Below, piece after piece: positions 1 to 7,314 of a DNA stretch of 11,130 nucleotides. The stretch spans positions 1-11,130 of the forward strand of contig JAJRYP010000054.1 in the NCBI GenBank assembly GCA_024275695.1. Reading direction: 5' to 3'. Source of the stretch: Patescibacteria group bacterium (GTDB lineage Bacteria; Patescibacteriota; Gracilibacteria; UBA1369; PNNO01). Within the stretch, counting starts at the first letter, position 1. Every line of letters starts with the position of its first letter. The notes below the pieces were generated by a model. The model was not told the origin of the DNA, did no database searches, and saw only the letters and a list, made by a program, of their open reading frames with translations. Both the position numbers and the translations under genes were made by a program.

Positions 1-106
1 GTCCCTCCTGTGTGGTTCTTACTACCCTGTTGTCAAACGAATACCTCTGTGGGCCTGGTCGCTGCTGAAAAACAGCGAGCAACGCCACACAAGGCATCCT
101 CAAAAC
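1..106 (-). ncRNA. 5' part of an unidentified structured RNA or mRNA leader
   Basis: This is the first ~106 nt of the transcript expected from the promoter at 113-140; it continues beyond the left edge. On the minus strand a hairpin TCGCTG/CAGCGA (forward 73-78 and 59-64, 8-nt loop) is visible. The earlier segment CCTTGTGTGG (forward 84-93) can pair with either of two later segments: one ending CCACAGAGG (forward about 44-52) or CCACACAGG (forward about 7-15). These two folds exclude each other, as in attenuators and riboswitches. I compared it by eye with tmRNA, RNase P, SRP, 5S and common riboswitch consensus sequences and did not recognise any of them. Whether it is a free small RNA or the leader of a gene to the left cannot be decided here. 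Confidence 0.45.
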
Positions 107-112
107 AGAACT

Positions 113-140
113 ATTATAACAAGGTTTTGCCAAATGTCAA
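113..140 (-). promoter_or_regulatory. Strong sigma70-type promoter of a leftward RNA
   Basis: Read on the minus strand, a perfect -35 TTGACA (135-140) is followed after 16 bases by a perfect -10 TATAAT (113-118), which puts the start of transcription near position 106. It lies just past the mfd terminator, so it begins a new unit rather than extending the mfd transcript. No ORF begins between the promoter and the window edge, which suggests an RNA gene or a long regulatory leader. Hexamers and spacing are directly visible; activity is inferred. Confidence 0.75.
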
Positions 141-154
141 GTGCAAAGAAAGTT

Positions 155-199
155 AAAAAGGGCCTGTTTCGCTGGGCAACCCGCGTTCGCCACAAGCCC
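155..199 (-). terminator. Rho-independent terminator after mfd
   Basis: On the minus strand, GGGCTTG (forward 193-199) pairs with CAGGCCC (forward 160-166) with one G-U pair. A smaller inner CGC-GGG / CCC-A-GCG hairpin sits in the loop, and a run of five T (forward 155-159) follows. It lies a few bases after the mfd stop and immediately before the next promoter, so it separates the two transcripts. Confidence 0.7.
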
Positions 200-205
200 G
201 GCCTC

Positions 206-3200
206 CTACCCTTTAATCTTCTGTTGCAGCTTTTTTACGTTTTCTTTAAGCGCATCAAACCAATGAAGGCCCAAGTCTTCAATGTTTATCTTTAATTTTG
301 TCCCGCTAATAAGCCATTTCGGGTTGTGCTCCAGTAATTTCATAATATTCTCCGGCTTCACTTTTTTCGACATCGTGAGCACAATTTGTTTACCCTGCGC
401 CATATGTAAATTTTCAGCCTTAACATTTAATAGCCCGGCCTTTTTTGCCTCGATTTTCAACTCAAGTACTCTAAACAGGTTGTGGACCTCACGTGGCATT
501 TTTCCATATTCTTGAAGCATTTCTTCGTATAAATCCTGAAGGTAGTTTTTGTTGTCGGCGGATGAAAGTTTCTGATATGCGTTAATTTTATCTTTCGCGT
601 TTACGATATATCCGTCCGGAATAAAGGCGGTAACCGGGAGCTCAATTGAAGCTTCTCGAAGCTCCTCGTCTTCTTTGCCGGCCGCGACCCTTCCGGCTTT
701 TAAATCTTCAACGGCCTTGTTAAGCATTCGTATAAAATGACTAACACCAACAACATTAATCACACCATGTTGGTTTGCTCCCAAAATATCTCCCGCTCCT
801 CTAATTTCAAGATCTTTCATGGCAATCTGGAATCCGCTTCCAAGGTCCGAAGCTTCGACAATCGCACGTAATCTTTTCTTGGCATCAAGTTTTAAACGCT
901 GCCCTTGATACAAAAAATAAGCATATGCCTGCGCTTTTCCGCGGCCAACGCGTCCTCTTAACTGATAAAGTTGCGCGAGCCCGAATCTTTCGGCGTTATT
1001 CACAATTAAGGTGTTGGCGTTGGATAAATCGATTCCGTTTTCAATAATTGTAGAACTAACAAGGACATCAAATTTGTGCTCTTTAAACGCCACTATTGTT
1101 TCTTCGAGGTCTCCGCTCCCAAGTTTCCCGTGAGCAACGCCAAAGGTCGCCTCCGGTATCAATTTGCGCAGCTTATCGGCCATTCCATCTATTGTCTGAA
1201 CTCGATTATGCAAAAAATAAACCTGTCCACCCCTTTTCACTTCTCGCAAAATGGCCTCTCTCACCAGGCCGTTTGAAAAACGACGCACTTCCGTAATAAC
1301 GGGAAGCCTTCCCGGGGGGGCGGTTGTAATAGTTGTGATGTCCCGTAATTTATTTAAACAAATGTTAAGTGTTCGCGGAATCGGCGTAGCTGTTAACGTT
1401 AAAATATCCACCTCGCTTTTAAGCTCTTTTAAGCGCTCTTTCTGCTTTACGCCAAAACGCTGCTCTTCGTCAACAATAACAAGTCCGAGATTTTTAAATT
1501 TAACGTCCGGCTGCAAAAGCCTGTGGGTTCCAATAACGATATCCACCTCGCCTTTTGCAAGACGTTGCAAGATTTCCTTTTGTTCTTTTTGTGTTTTAAA
1601 TCGACTGAGCATTTCTATTCTAACGCCAAACCGGTCCATTCTTTTTGTAAACGACCTGAAGTGTTGGTCCGTCAAAATTGTAATTGGAGAAACAAGAGCA
1701 ACCTGCTTTTTACTCTGTACGGCCTTAAAGGCGGCGCGCATCGCGACCTCCGTTTTTCCAAAACCAACGTCTCCGCACACCAGTCTATCCATAGGTGTGT
1801 TTTTTTCCATATCCTCCTTAACATCGTTTATGGCTTTAAGTTGCCCCGGTGTCTCTTCGTATGGAAACGTGGCCTCAAAGCGTGCTTGTAAGTCGTTGTC
1901 TTCTTTAAATTTCATCCCTTTCGCGCTTTTGCGTTTCGCATATAACATTAGGAGCTGTTTCGCGATGATTTCGGTTTCTTTTTTTACGCGACTTGTAATA
2001 GTTGACCATTCCGCGGATCCCAATCGTGTTAATTTCGGCGGCTGCTCGTCGGCACCAATATACTTATTAACCTTATCAGCCTGATCAATCGGAACGAACA
2101 GTTTATCGTTTTCCGCGTAACCGAGCTTTAAATATTCGCGCGTAATTTCATCAATTGTTTTTTTATCCAACCCTTGAAAACGAGCGATCCCGTGATCTGC
2201 ATGTACCACGTAATCGTTTGGTTTTAATCCGGTAAGAAAGTCCAGGTACACTTTTTGATTAAACGTCTTTTTCCCTTCTTCTTTTAAAGACGAAATATCT
2301 TTGTCTGTTAAGACGATCAGTTTTAGTTCCGGGTTTTGAAAGGCCTTTGGGAAAACCGCTTCTTTGTCTATATTCACAACAAACAAAAAGTGTTCGCTTT
2401 TGGTGGCTTTTTTTAACTCTCGCGGGTCCTCGGTATGTTTCACGTTATATTCGGCCAACATGTTTTTGAGCTCGTTTAGTTTTTTTGTGAAGAAAACAAC
2501 ATTCCAGTTGTTCCTCTGTTTTTCTCTAAGATCGCTTATAAAATCATAGACACCCCTGTATTGAAGAACCGTTAAATAGTGAAGGTGTTCGTGGTTTGCA
2601 ACGTCTTCGTTAAACGTTGTAAACGTAACAGATCCTGTTTTTTGGTATGCTTCGTCTACAATCATGTTCCACGCGTCGAAGTATTCGTCGATAACGTCAA
2701 GCTCGTCTTCTATAAGCAGGGTGTCTTTATCCAGGTAATCAAAAAACATACCGGTGTCCTGTTCGAAAACGAGCGGATAAATTTCCGCTTTCTTTACTTT
2801 TTTTACTGTTTTTTTCCCATTCTCCTGTTCAAAAAAATCCATTGATTCGATTTTGTCGAACGCGATTTCTATTCGAAGAGGGTGGTCGGAATTCGCGGGG
2901 AAAATTGTTAAAATTTCACCCTTCTGATAATACATTCCTTGCTCAAGGAAGTCCCCGGGAGCAACTTCATAGCCTTTTGCAACAAACTCTTCTATAAGCT
3001 GTATATTGGAAATTTTCAGGCCAACTTCAAGTTCTGTTTTTTGTTTTGTTATTTCGTGTTTAGACGGAACGTTTTCAAGCAGTGTTTGGTAGGATGTAAC
3101 GATAATTTTTTTCTTTTTATCGCTAATTTTGCTTATCGTTTGAAGTGTTTTTATGAGGCAGGCTCTTTCCGAAAGGTCGTCGAGGTCGTATGGGTACAGC

Positions 3201-3445
3201 TCCAGGTCGCTCCACGCGGAAAGGGTTTTTGTCAGGTTTTCTTGTTGACTGAGATCGTTTACAATCCAGAGTATTTTTTTATATTCTTTAAATTTGTTTA
3301 AAAGTTCAAATATAATAAGCGCTTTCGACGAAGCCGTTCCGGCTCCGGATAAAGAGATTTTTTTATGTTTATGAAAAAGATCCAAGACTCTAATATTCTG
3401 GTCATTAGGAAAAAGGTCGCAGAATTTTCTTTCTTTCACAGCCAA
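206..3445 (-). CDS. mfd: Transcription-repair coupling factor Mfd
   Basis: Mfd is an ATP-driven DNA translocase that pushes stalled RNA polymerase off a lesion and recruits UvrA to start nucleotide excision repair. At 1079 aa it is slightly shorter than E. coli Mfd (1148). The N-terminal UvrB-like module ends with a PGDF...IEIAFDKIES stretch near 150-205. The RNA-polymerase-interaction domain starts at KPNDYVVHADHGIARF near 405. Then come Walker A GDVGFGKT near 558, the DEEQ box near 657, TATPIPRT near 685, RGRVGRG near 830 and the DLEIRGAGDILG motif; the C-terminal regulatory domain begins near 935 (LPVTAFIPDGY). All translocase motifs are intact. The start is not ATG: the frame opens only two codons upstream of a TTG (3445), with a GTG two codons further in, so TTG or GTG is used. 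No Shine-Dalgarno sequence is visible. It lies 39 nt after dnaN, with a small CGGC/GCCG hairpin (3465-3475) in the gap, and is probably co-transcribed with it. Confidence 0.97.
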   Translation of the reverse strand: MAVKERKFCDLFPNDQNIRVLDLFHKHKKISLSGAGTASSKALIIFELLNKFKEYKKILWIVNDLSQQENLTKTLSAWSDLELYPYDLDDLSERACLIKTLQTISKISDKKKKIIVTSYQTLLENVPSKHEITKQKTELEVGLKISNIQLIEEFVAKGYEVAPGDFLEQGMYYQKGEILTIFPANSDHPLRIEIAFDKIESMDFFEQENGKKTVKKVKKAEIYPLVFEQDTGMFFDYLDKDTLLIEDELDVIDEYFDAWNMIVDEAYQKTGSVTFTTFNEDVANHEHLHYLTVLQYRGVYDFISDLREKQRNNWNVVFFTKKLNELKNMLAEYNVKHTEDPRELKKATKSEHFLFVVNIDKEAVFPKAFQNPELKLIVLTDKDISSLKEEGKKTFNQKVYLDFLTGLKPNDYVVHADHGIARFQGLDKKTIDEITREYLKLGYAENDKLFVPIDQADKVNKYIGADEQPPKLTRLGSAEWSTITSRVKKETEIIAKQLLMLYAKRKSAKGMKFKEDNDLQARFEATFPYEETPGQLKAINDVKEDMEKNTPMDRLVCGDVGFGKTEVAMRAAFKAVQSKKQVALVSPITILTDQHFRSFTKRMDRFGVRIEMLSRFKTQKEQKEILQRLAKGEVDIVIGTHRLLQPDVKFKNLGLVIVDEEQRFGVKQKERLKELKSEVDILTLTATPIPRTLNICLNKLRDITTITTAPPGRLPVITEVRRFSNGLVREAILREVKRGGQVYFLHNRVQTIDGMADKLRKLIPEATFGVAHGKLGSGDLEETIVAFKEHKFDVLVSSTIIENGIDLSNANTLIVNNAERFGLAQLYQLRGRVGRGKAQAYAYFLYQGQRLKLDAKKRLRAIVEASDLGSGFQIAMKDLEIRGAGDILGANQHGVINVVGVSHFIRMLNKAVEDLKAGRVAAGKEDEELREASIELPVTAFIPDGYIVNAKDKINAYQKLSSADNKNYLQDLYEEMLQEYGKMPREVHNLFRVLELKIEAKKAGLLNVKAENLHMAQGKQIVLTMSKKVKPENIMKLLEHNPKWLISGTKLKINIEDLGLHWFDALKENVKKLQQKIKG

Positions 3446-3484
3446 AACTTAATATTTGATTAATCGGCGCAGCCGTAAATACTA

Positions 3485-4591
3485 TTAAACTTTCAGTGGC
3501 ATGATAATATACACATAGCCCTCCTCTTTGCAAGGTTTAATTACCGCCGGCGACAAATTGTCGTTCAGTTCAACGCAAACTTTCTCTGTGTCCAAATACG
3601 AAAGAACGTCAAGAAGATATTGTGAGTTTAAGGCTATTTTGTTGTTGTCACCGTTTATAATAATCGGGAGTTTTGCTTTTTCTTCACCAACCCTTGTTTC
3701 GTCCGTTGACAAGCTTAAAACCCCGTCGTTTGTTGCCGCAAGCTTGATATTGTTATTGTTTTCGCGAGCGAACAGTGAGATTCTTTTTACGGTTTGCATA
3801 AGGTCTTCTTCCAAAACCTCGATTTTGGTTTTATTGGTTTTTGGAAAGATTTTTTCATAAGCCGGAAATTTTCCTTCTATCAATCTCGAGGTTATTTCGG
3901 TATCACCAACTTTAAACAACATCTGGCTTTGTGAAAATTCGATTTCAACCTCTTTGTGTTCTTCTTTTCCTAAAACTTTGCCGAGTTCCTGGATTGTTTT
4001 TGCCGGAACGATTGACTGAACCGGATTTTCAACTCTCAAGGCAAGATTAACTTTTTGCTCCGCAAGCCTGTAGCTGTCTGTCGCAACAACCTTTAAAACA
4101 TCTTTATCGGCAAAAAAAGCCACACCGGACAAAACAGGTTTTGCGGTGTTTTGAGATGCCGCAAATACGGTTCTCAGGATTGCGCGATTTAGGGCTTCCG
4201 TTGAAACTTTTACGGTTTGCGGATTTTCAACTTTTGGAATAAGAGGAAATTCGTCAGCATTAATACCTTTAATTTTTGTCTCGGACTCTTTGGATTTAAT
4301 AGTTAAAGAAAGTCCGTCTGCAAGTTGCATCTCTATTTTCTCGTTTTTCAATAAAGAAACATAATTGGTGATAAGGCGCGCGGGTATTGTTATTGATCCT
4401 TCGTTCCTAACGTCCGCATCTATAAAAAGACTAATGGCGAGTTCAAGATTTGTAGCTGACAGAAAAAGTTTTTTTCCTTCCGCTTTAAGTAAAACGTTAT
4501 TTAAAACAGGAAGAGTGTTATTTGGACTTATGGCTTTGTTAACTATGTTTAAAGCGTATGCCAAGTCCTTTTGGTCGCAAAAAAGTTTCAT
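3485..4591 (-). CDS. dnaN: DNA polymerase III sliding clamp, beta subunit
   Basis: The beta clamp is a ring-shaped homodimer that encircles DNA and tethers the replicative polymerase and repair proteins. The 368-aa product has family length (E. coli 366). It shows the family's N-terminal region with PVLNNVLLKAEG and SATNLELAI, a middle domain with ATDSYRLAEQ and IEGKFPAYEKIFP, and the C-terminal ending YIIMPLKV, which matches the usual Y-(I/V)-MP-(M/L) end. All three clamp domains appear complete. It starts at an ATG without a Shine-Dalgarno sequence, about 30 nt downstream of a good promoter. The usual neighbours dnaA and recF are absent on both sides; mfd follows instead. Confidence 0.97.
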   Translation of the reverse strand: MKLFCDQKDLAYALNIVNKAISPNNTLPVLNNVLLKAEGKKLFLSATNLELAISLFIDADVRNEGSITIPARLITNYVSLLKNEKIEMQLADGLSLTIKSKESETKIKGINADEFPLIPKVENPQTVKVSTEALNRAILRTVFAASQNTAKPVLSGVAFFADKDVLKVVATDSYRLAEQKVNLALRVENPVQSIVPAKTIQELGKVLGKEEHKEVEIEFSQSQMLFKVGDTEITSRLIEGKFPAYEKIFPKTNKTKIEVLEEDLMQTVKRISLFARENNNNIKLAATNDGVLSLSTDETRVGEEKAKLPIIINGDNNKIALNSQYLLDVLSYLDTEKVCVELNDNLSPAVIKPCKEEGYVYIIMPLKV

Positions 4592-4625
4592 AAGACATTT
4601 AAATTAATATTCTTACGTCGAAAAT

Positions 4626-4653
4626 ATTATACTAAAAAGAAAATTTATAACAA
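4626..4653 (-). promoter_or_regulatory. Promoter of dnaN-mfd
   Basis: On the minus strand a perfect -10 TATAAT (4626-4631) is preceded after 16 bases by TTGTTA (4648-4653). The start would be near 4619, leaving a leader of about 28 nt before the dnaN ATG. The -35 box is imperfect. Confidence 0.6.
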
Positions 4654-4684
4654 TAGATAGACTTAAAAAAGTTTTTAACAAATC

Positions 4685-5002
4685 GAGTTACAAACTCTTT
4701 TCTAAAGAATATGTTATTATTTATATAACTTAGTAGTTGACGGGGTTGCAACCCGAGAGAAAACAACGTAAAACATAAAAACAATTAAAACAAAGCTCGC
4801 CAAAAACGAAAACTACGATTTGTGAATACAAAAAACAGTCAACGGCTCAAGGCCGGCAACGGCATTAAGAAGGGCACATTACAAGAGAGTACGTTTTAAA
4901 CAATCGTTCAAAAGAAACAAACAAACTATAAACAACTACCAAAATTTAAACAAAAAATGTATATTAATTTGGCAATATTAACACTATATAAACATCGACA
5001 AA
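4685..5002 (+). other. A-rich intergenic leader upstream of the VKOR gene
   Basis: This is the gene-free gap between the divergent dnaN and VKOR genes. It holds a 13-nt near-palindrome GAGTT-ACA-AACTC (4685-4697). A weak -10-like TATATAAC (4722-4729) has no good -35, so a transcript from about 4735 is only possible. The palindrome GGGTTGCAACCC lies at 4743-4754. From about 4756 to 4960 the plus strand is markedly A-rich and poor in G and T, except for a GC-rich island at 4843-4863 in which GCCG (4852-4855) can pair either with CGGC upstream (4843-4846) or with CGGC downstream through a GCAA tetraloop (4860-4863). A second -10-like TATAAA (4987-4992) would start an almost leaderless mRNA about 4 nt before the VKOR ATG. 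I see no convincing cluster of DnaA boxes, so this is not supported as oriC. Confidence 0.4.
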
Positions 5003-5467
5003 ATGAAAAAACAGGCAAAGAAACTTTTATACGCGGTTGCGTTTTTGCTTCTTGTAAATCTGGGGCTTTCCATTTATTTGAGTTATGAATTTTATTATCC
5101 GGACGAAAATTCGGCTTGTTCAATTAACGCCATTTTTGACTGTGTGAGCGTCGCGCAGTCCGGATATGCCGTTCTTTTTGGAATACCGATTGCCGTATGG
5201 GGTGTTTTGTTTTACTCCGGCCTTTTTATACTAACGGCAGCCATACTTTTTGGCTTTCCGTTTAAAAAAATCCACAAAAAATTATCAGCGCCATTTGTGC
5301 ACGCGGCGCTTCGATTTTTCGTATACTTTGGGGTTTTGTTTTCGCTGGCCCTAACCTACATTGAAGCTTTTGTCATTCATGTTTATTGTCCTTTTTGCTT
5401 GGCGCAACAGGGCGTAATTCTTATTATTGCCGTGTTGCTCGTCTTGATAAAAAAGCGCGAATCTTAG
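5003..5467 (+). CDS. Vitamin K epoxide reductase (VKOR) family membrane protein
   Basis: Bacterial VKOR proteins replace DsbB: they pass electrons from an extracytoplasmic thioredoxin-like partner to quinones and so drive disulfide formation in exported proteins. The 154-aa product shows the family's four cysteines: the pair C39 and C47 in the loop after the first membrane helix, followed by S53 and the GIPIAVWG stretch (60-67), and the redox motif CPFC (129-132) at the last helix. Four to five hydrophobic segments are visible, as expected for the four-helix core. There is no fused thioredoxin domain, unlike many bacterial VKORs, and no DsbA-like partner is in this window. The ATG has an A-rich upstream (ACAAAATG) and no Shine-Dalgarno sequence. 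No terminator is obvious before the next gene; the next promoter begins about 33 nt after the stop. Confidence 0.9.
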   Translation: MKKQAKKLLYAVAFLLLVNLGLSIYLSYEFYYPDENSACSINAIFDCVSVAQSGYAVLFGIPIAVWGVLFYSGLFILTAAILFGFPFKKIHKKLSAPFVHAALRFFVYFGVLFSLALTYIEAFVIHVYCPFCLAQQGVILIIAVLLVLIKKRES

Positions 5468-5499
5468 ACCAAAGAAGGCTATGCGAGGGGGTCAAACCG

Positions 5500-5508
5500 T
5501 GGTATAAT
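5500..5508 (+). promoter_or_regulatory. Extended -10 promoter before the patatin gene
   Basis: TGG-TATAAT is a consensus extended -10 element; no clear -35 box lies 16-18 bases upstream, as is common for this promoter type. Transcription would start near 5515 and give a 5' leader of about 47 nt before the ATG at 5562. It lies in the gap between the VKOR and patatin genes, so the patatin gene need not depend on read-through. Confidence 0.6.
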
Positions 5509-5518
5509 ATACAAACAG

Positions 5519-5561
5519 AACATGGTTGTTTATAAAATGTTCACAAACCGTGTTTTGAACA
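5519..5561 (+). promoter_or_regulatory. Two competing hairpins in the patatin mRNA leader
   Basis: AACATGGTT (5519-5527) pairs with AACCGTGTT (5546-5554) over 9 bp with one wobble. TGTTCA (5538-5543), inside that loop, pairs perfectly with TGAACA (5556-5561), which abuts the ATG. The single base between the two 3' arms makes a simultaneous pseudoknot sterically unlikely, so the pairings probably exclude each other. The first hairpin is at the very 5' end of the predicted mRNA and is followed by TTTT, so it could instead be a weak terminator for the VKOR gene or a stabilising cap. Confidence 0.35.
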
Positions 5562-6515
5562 ATGTTTGTTAATAACGCTGCAAACGGTATGGGTAAAACA
5601 AAAAATGATAAAGTGACTATAGGACTTGCGCTTGGGTCCGGTGGGGCAAAAGGACTCGCGCACTTCGGCGTTTTAAAAGTTCTTGAAAAAAACGGAATAA
5701 AACCTGATATGATAACCGGCTCTAGTATGGGGGCGGTTATCGGGGCGGCATATGCGCTGGGAATGCCGTTAAAAAAACTGGAAGAAAAAGCTTACAAATT
5801 TTTTTCATCAAACCATATTTTTAAAGTAAGAAATTTTCATTTTTTTCACGAAAGTCTAATTCGCGCCGGCGATATTCGAAAGGGATTTTATGATTTTGTG
5901 GGAGATCACACGTTCGAAGATTGCAAAATACCGTTCATGGCGCTTGGGTTGGACCTGGAGTCCGGCCGGGAAGTTCGCATAACTTCGGGAAAACTTATAG
6001 ATGCGATTGAAGCCGCCTCCGCAATTCCCGGGATTTTCCCTCCCGTCTTTTTTGACGGGAAATATCTTGTGGACGGAGGGCTGGTTAATCCAACGCCCGT
6101 TGACTATTTGCGTGAAGAAAAAATGGACATTATTATTGGAATTCATACGACAAACCTGACCTCTAAGCAGTTTATTTCCGCAATGGTGTGGGACAAATTT
6201 TATAAAAAACCGGGCGAATTAAAAAAGAAAAAACACGGAATGCTTGAACAGGCGAAACTTAATATGACCCTTATGGTTCATATATTGCTTCGAACAATTG
6301 AAATTGCGCGAAAACTTAATGCAAAAGTCGCATTTTTAACCGCACATCCGGATATTGTGGTGCAGCCATATACAATGGACATAGGAATGCTTGAATTTGA
6401 AAGAATGGGGGAGGCTGTTAAATATGGAGAAGAGGCAATGGAAAGGGAAATGCCCAAGCTTCTCAAAATGATTGAAGACAGAAGAAAGGACAAGCAAGAA
6501 CGGGCAAGCGAGTAG
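5562..6515 (+). CDS. Patatin-like phospholipase (RssA/YlbK-type)
   Basis: Patatin-like proteins are serine acyl hydrolases that cleave fatty acyl chains from lipids with a Ser-Asp dyad. The 317-aa protein has the oxyanion-hole loop GSGGAKG (25-31), the nucleophile elbow GSSMG (53-57, Ser55) and the catalytic DGG (Asp171) in LVDGGLVNPTPVDY. It also shows the family's AASAIPGIFPPV stretch before the Asp. All catalytic elements are present, so an active enzyme is expected. No signal peptide is visible, so it is probably cytoplasmic or peripheral on the membrane. The C-terminal third is Lys/Arg-rich. A second in-frame ATG (5589, residue 10) lies closer to the conserved domain and is a plausible alternative start; neither start has a Shine-Dalgarno sequence. 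The lipoprotein gene follows after 58 nt, probably on the same mRNA. The physiological substrate is unknown. Confidence 0.93.
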   Translation: MFVNNAANGMGKTKNDKVTIGLALGSGGAKGLAHFGVLKVLEKNGIKPDMITGSSMGAVIGAAYALGMPLKKLEEKAYKFFSSNHIFKVRNFHFFHESLIRAGDIRKGFYDFVGDHTFEDCKIPFMALGLDLESGREVRITSGKLIDAIEAASAIPGIFPPVFFDGKYLVDGGLVNPTPVDYLREEKMDIIIGIHTTNLTSKQFISAMVWDKFYKKPGELKKKKHGMLEQAKLNMTLMVHILLRTIEIARKLNAKVAFLTAHPDIVVQPYTMDIGMLEFERMGEAVKYGEEAMEREMPKLLKMIEDRRKDKQERASE

Positions 6516-6573
6516 CTTGAAAACCGTTTGATTTTATGGTACTTTCATAACAAGTCTTATTAAACAAGCAATC

Positions 6574-7179
6574 ATGAAAAAATTCGCAAGCCTTTTTGTT
6601 CTGTTAAGTCTTTTCGCCCTGGGCGGATGCGGCGACAATTACCCTAAAGAATTAAGCGTGTACTCTTTTGACACGGCAATAATTCAATATGAAATCGGAG
6701 GGATTTCGCAAGGAGACGAAACGGTATATATGCGTGGCGACCAAAAATCATCGCATCGTTTTGTAACAACCGGAACGCAGGAAGAAAATACGCTTCAACT
6801 TGATCTTGGTAAAGAAAGATACATTGCGGATTTGAACAAAATGACTGCAATAAAAGTAAAAAACAGCGATTACGAAAAACTGGTTTCCATGAACAAAGAA
6901 GAGCAGGAAAAATATCTTGTACGAAAGGCGCTTGGGCTTAAAGACAATGTTGAAGTTCCGGAGCCGCTTACAACGACGATGGTCGCGGGGCAAAAGTGTA
7001 AATTATATGAAATTGAAAATATAGGAGTTGCTTGCATTTGGAACGGAGTAGTTTTGAAAAAAGAAATAAATATGCTTGGAAACAGCAGCACAAAAACAGC
7101 GGTTTCAGTGGAAATAAACGTTGATATAGCAAAAGAACGATTCGAGCTTCCCGCCTGGATTATTCTTACCAAGGAGTAA
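6574..7179 (+). CDS. Small lipoprotein of unknown function
   Basis: The 201-aa product begins with a lipoprotein signal peptide: KK, a hydrophobic stretch (residues 4-16) and the lipobox LGGC with the lipidated Cys19. The mature part is predicted to be mostly beta strands with charged segments. It contains two further cysteines, C142 and C154, 12 residues apart, which could form a disulfide on the cell surface. The block from GQKCKLYEI to CIWNGVVLKKEI and the ending FELPAWI recall the C-terminal halves of LolA/DUF4412-like half-barrel proteins, which bind lipids or other hydrophobic ligands; this is an impression from pattern only. It ends an apparent patatin-lipoprotein unit and is closely followed by terminators. 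A lipid-related role next to a phospholipase is an attractive but unproven inference. Confidence 0.85.
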   Translation: MKKFASLFVLLSLFALGGCGDNYPKELSVYSFDTAIIQYEIGGISQGDETVYMRGDQKSSHRFVTTGTQEENTLQLDLGKERYIADLNKMTAIKVKNSDYEKLVSMNKEEQEKYLVRKALGLKDNVEVPEPLTTTMVAGQKCKLYEIENIGVACIWNGVVLKKEINMLGNSSTKTAVSVEINVDIAKERFELPAWIILTKE

Positions 7180-7252
7180 AGGAGCGGCCACCCAAAACTA
7201 TCAAAAACATTTGCTCTGCTTTTTATTGTTTCAAAGCTTGATATTTGGGCAA

Positions 7253-7282
7253 AAAACCCGCCGGCATAAGCCGGTGAGTTTT
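7253..7282. terminator. Hairpin terminator after the lipoprotein gene
   Basis: A 13-bp stem with one C-A mismatch and one G-U pair (7253-7265 with 7270-7282) closes an ATAA loop; its base is A-runs on the left and TTTT on the right, so it can act in both directions. CCGCCG within the stem (7258-7263) could alternatively pair perfectly with CGGCGG just downstream (7283-7288), giving a possible anti-terminator fold. A small AAGTC/GACTT hairpin follows at 7289-7303. Confidence 0.75.
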
Positions 7283-7314
7283 CGGCGGAAGTCTAAATGA
7301 CTTTGTTAAATTTT

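Noticed and set aside
1251..2084. 277-codon plus-strand reading frame opposite mfd
   Set aside because: It lies wholly antisense to conserved Mfd motor motifs, and its translation is Ser/Phe/Leu-rich without recognisable domains; a shadow frame.
4733..4941. Complete tmRNA with acceptor stem GTAGTTG/CAACTAC
   Set aside because: The 7-bp pairing exists but no T-arm precedes the 3' strand, the CCA is out of register, and a match of this length is expected by chance over 200 nt.
4592..5002. Origin of replication beside dnaN
   Set aside because: The gap is AT-rich and divergent, but only a single poor DnaA-box-like sequence (about 4820-4828, minus strand) was found and no dnaA gene is adjacent.
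4958..5087. Small frame starting at ATG 4958 and overlapping the VKOR start
   Set aside because: About 43 codons, out of frame with VKOR, with no ribosome-binding site or composition support; an upstream frame of this size is expected by chance.
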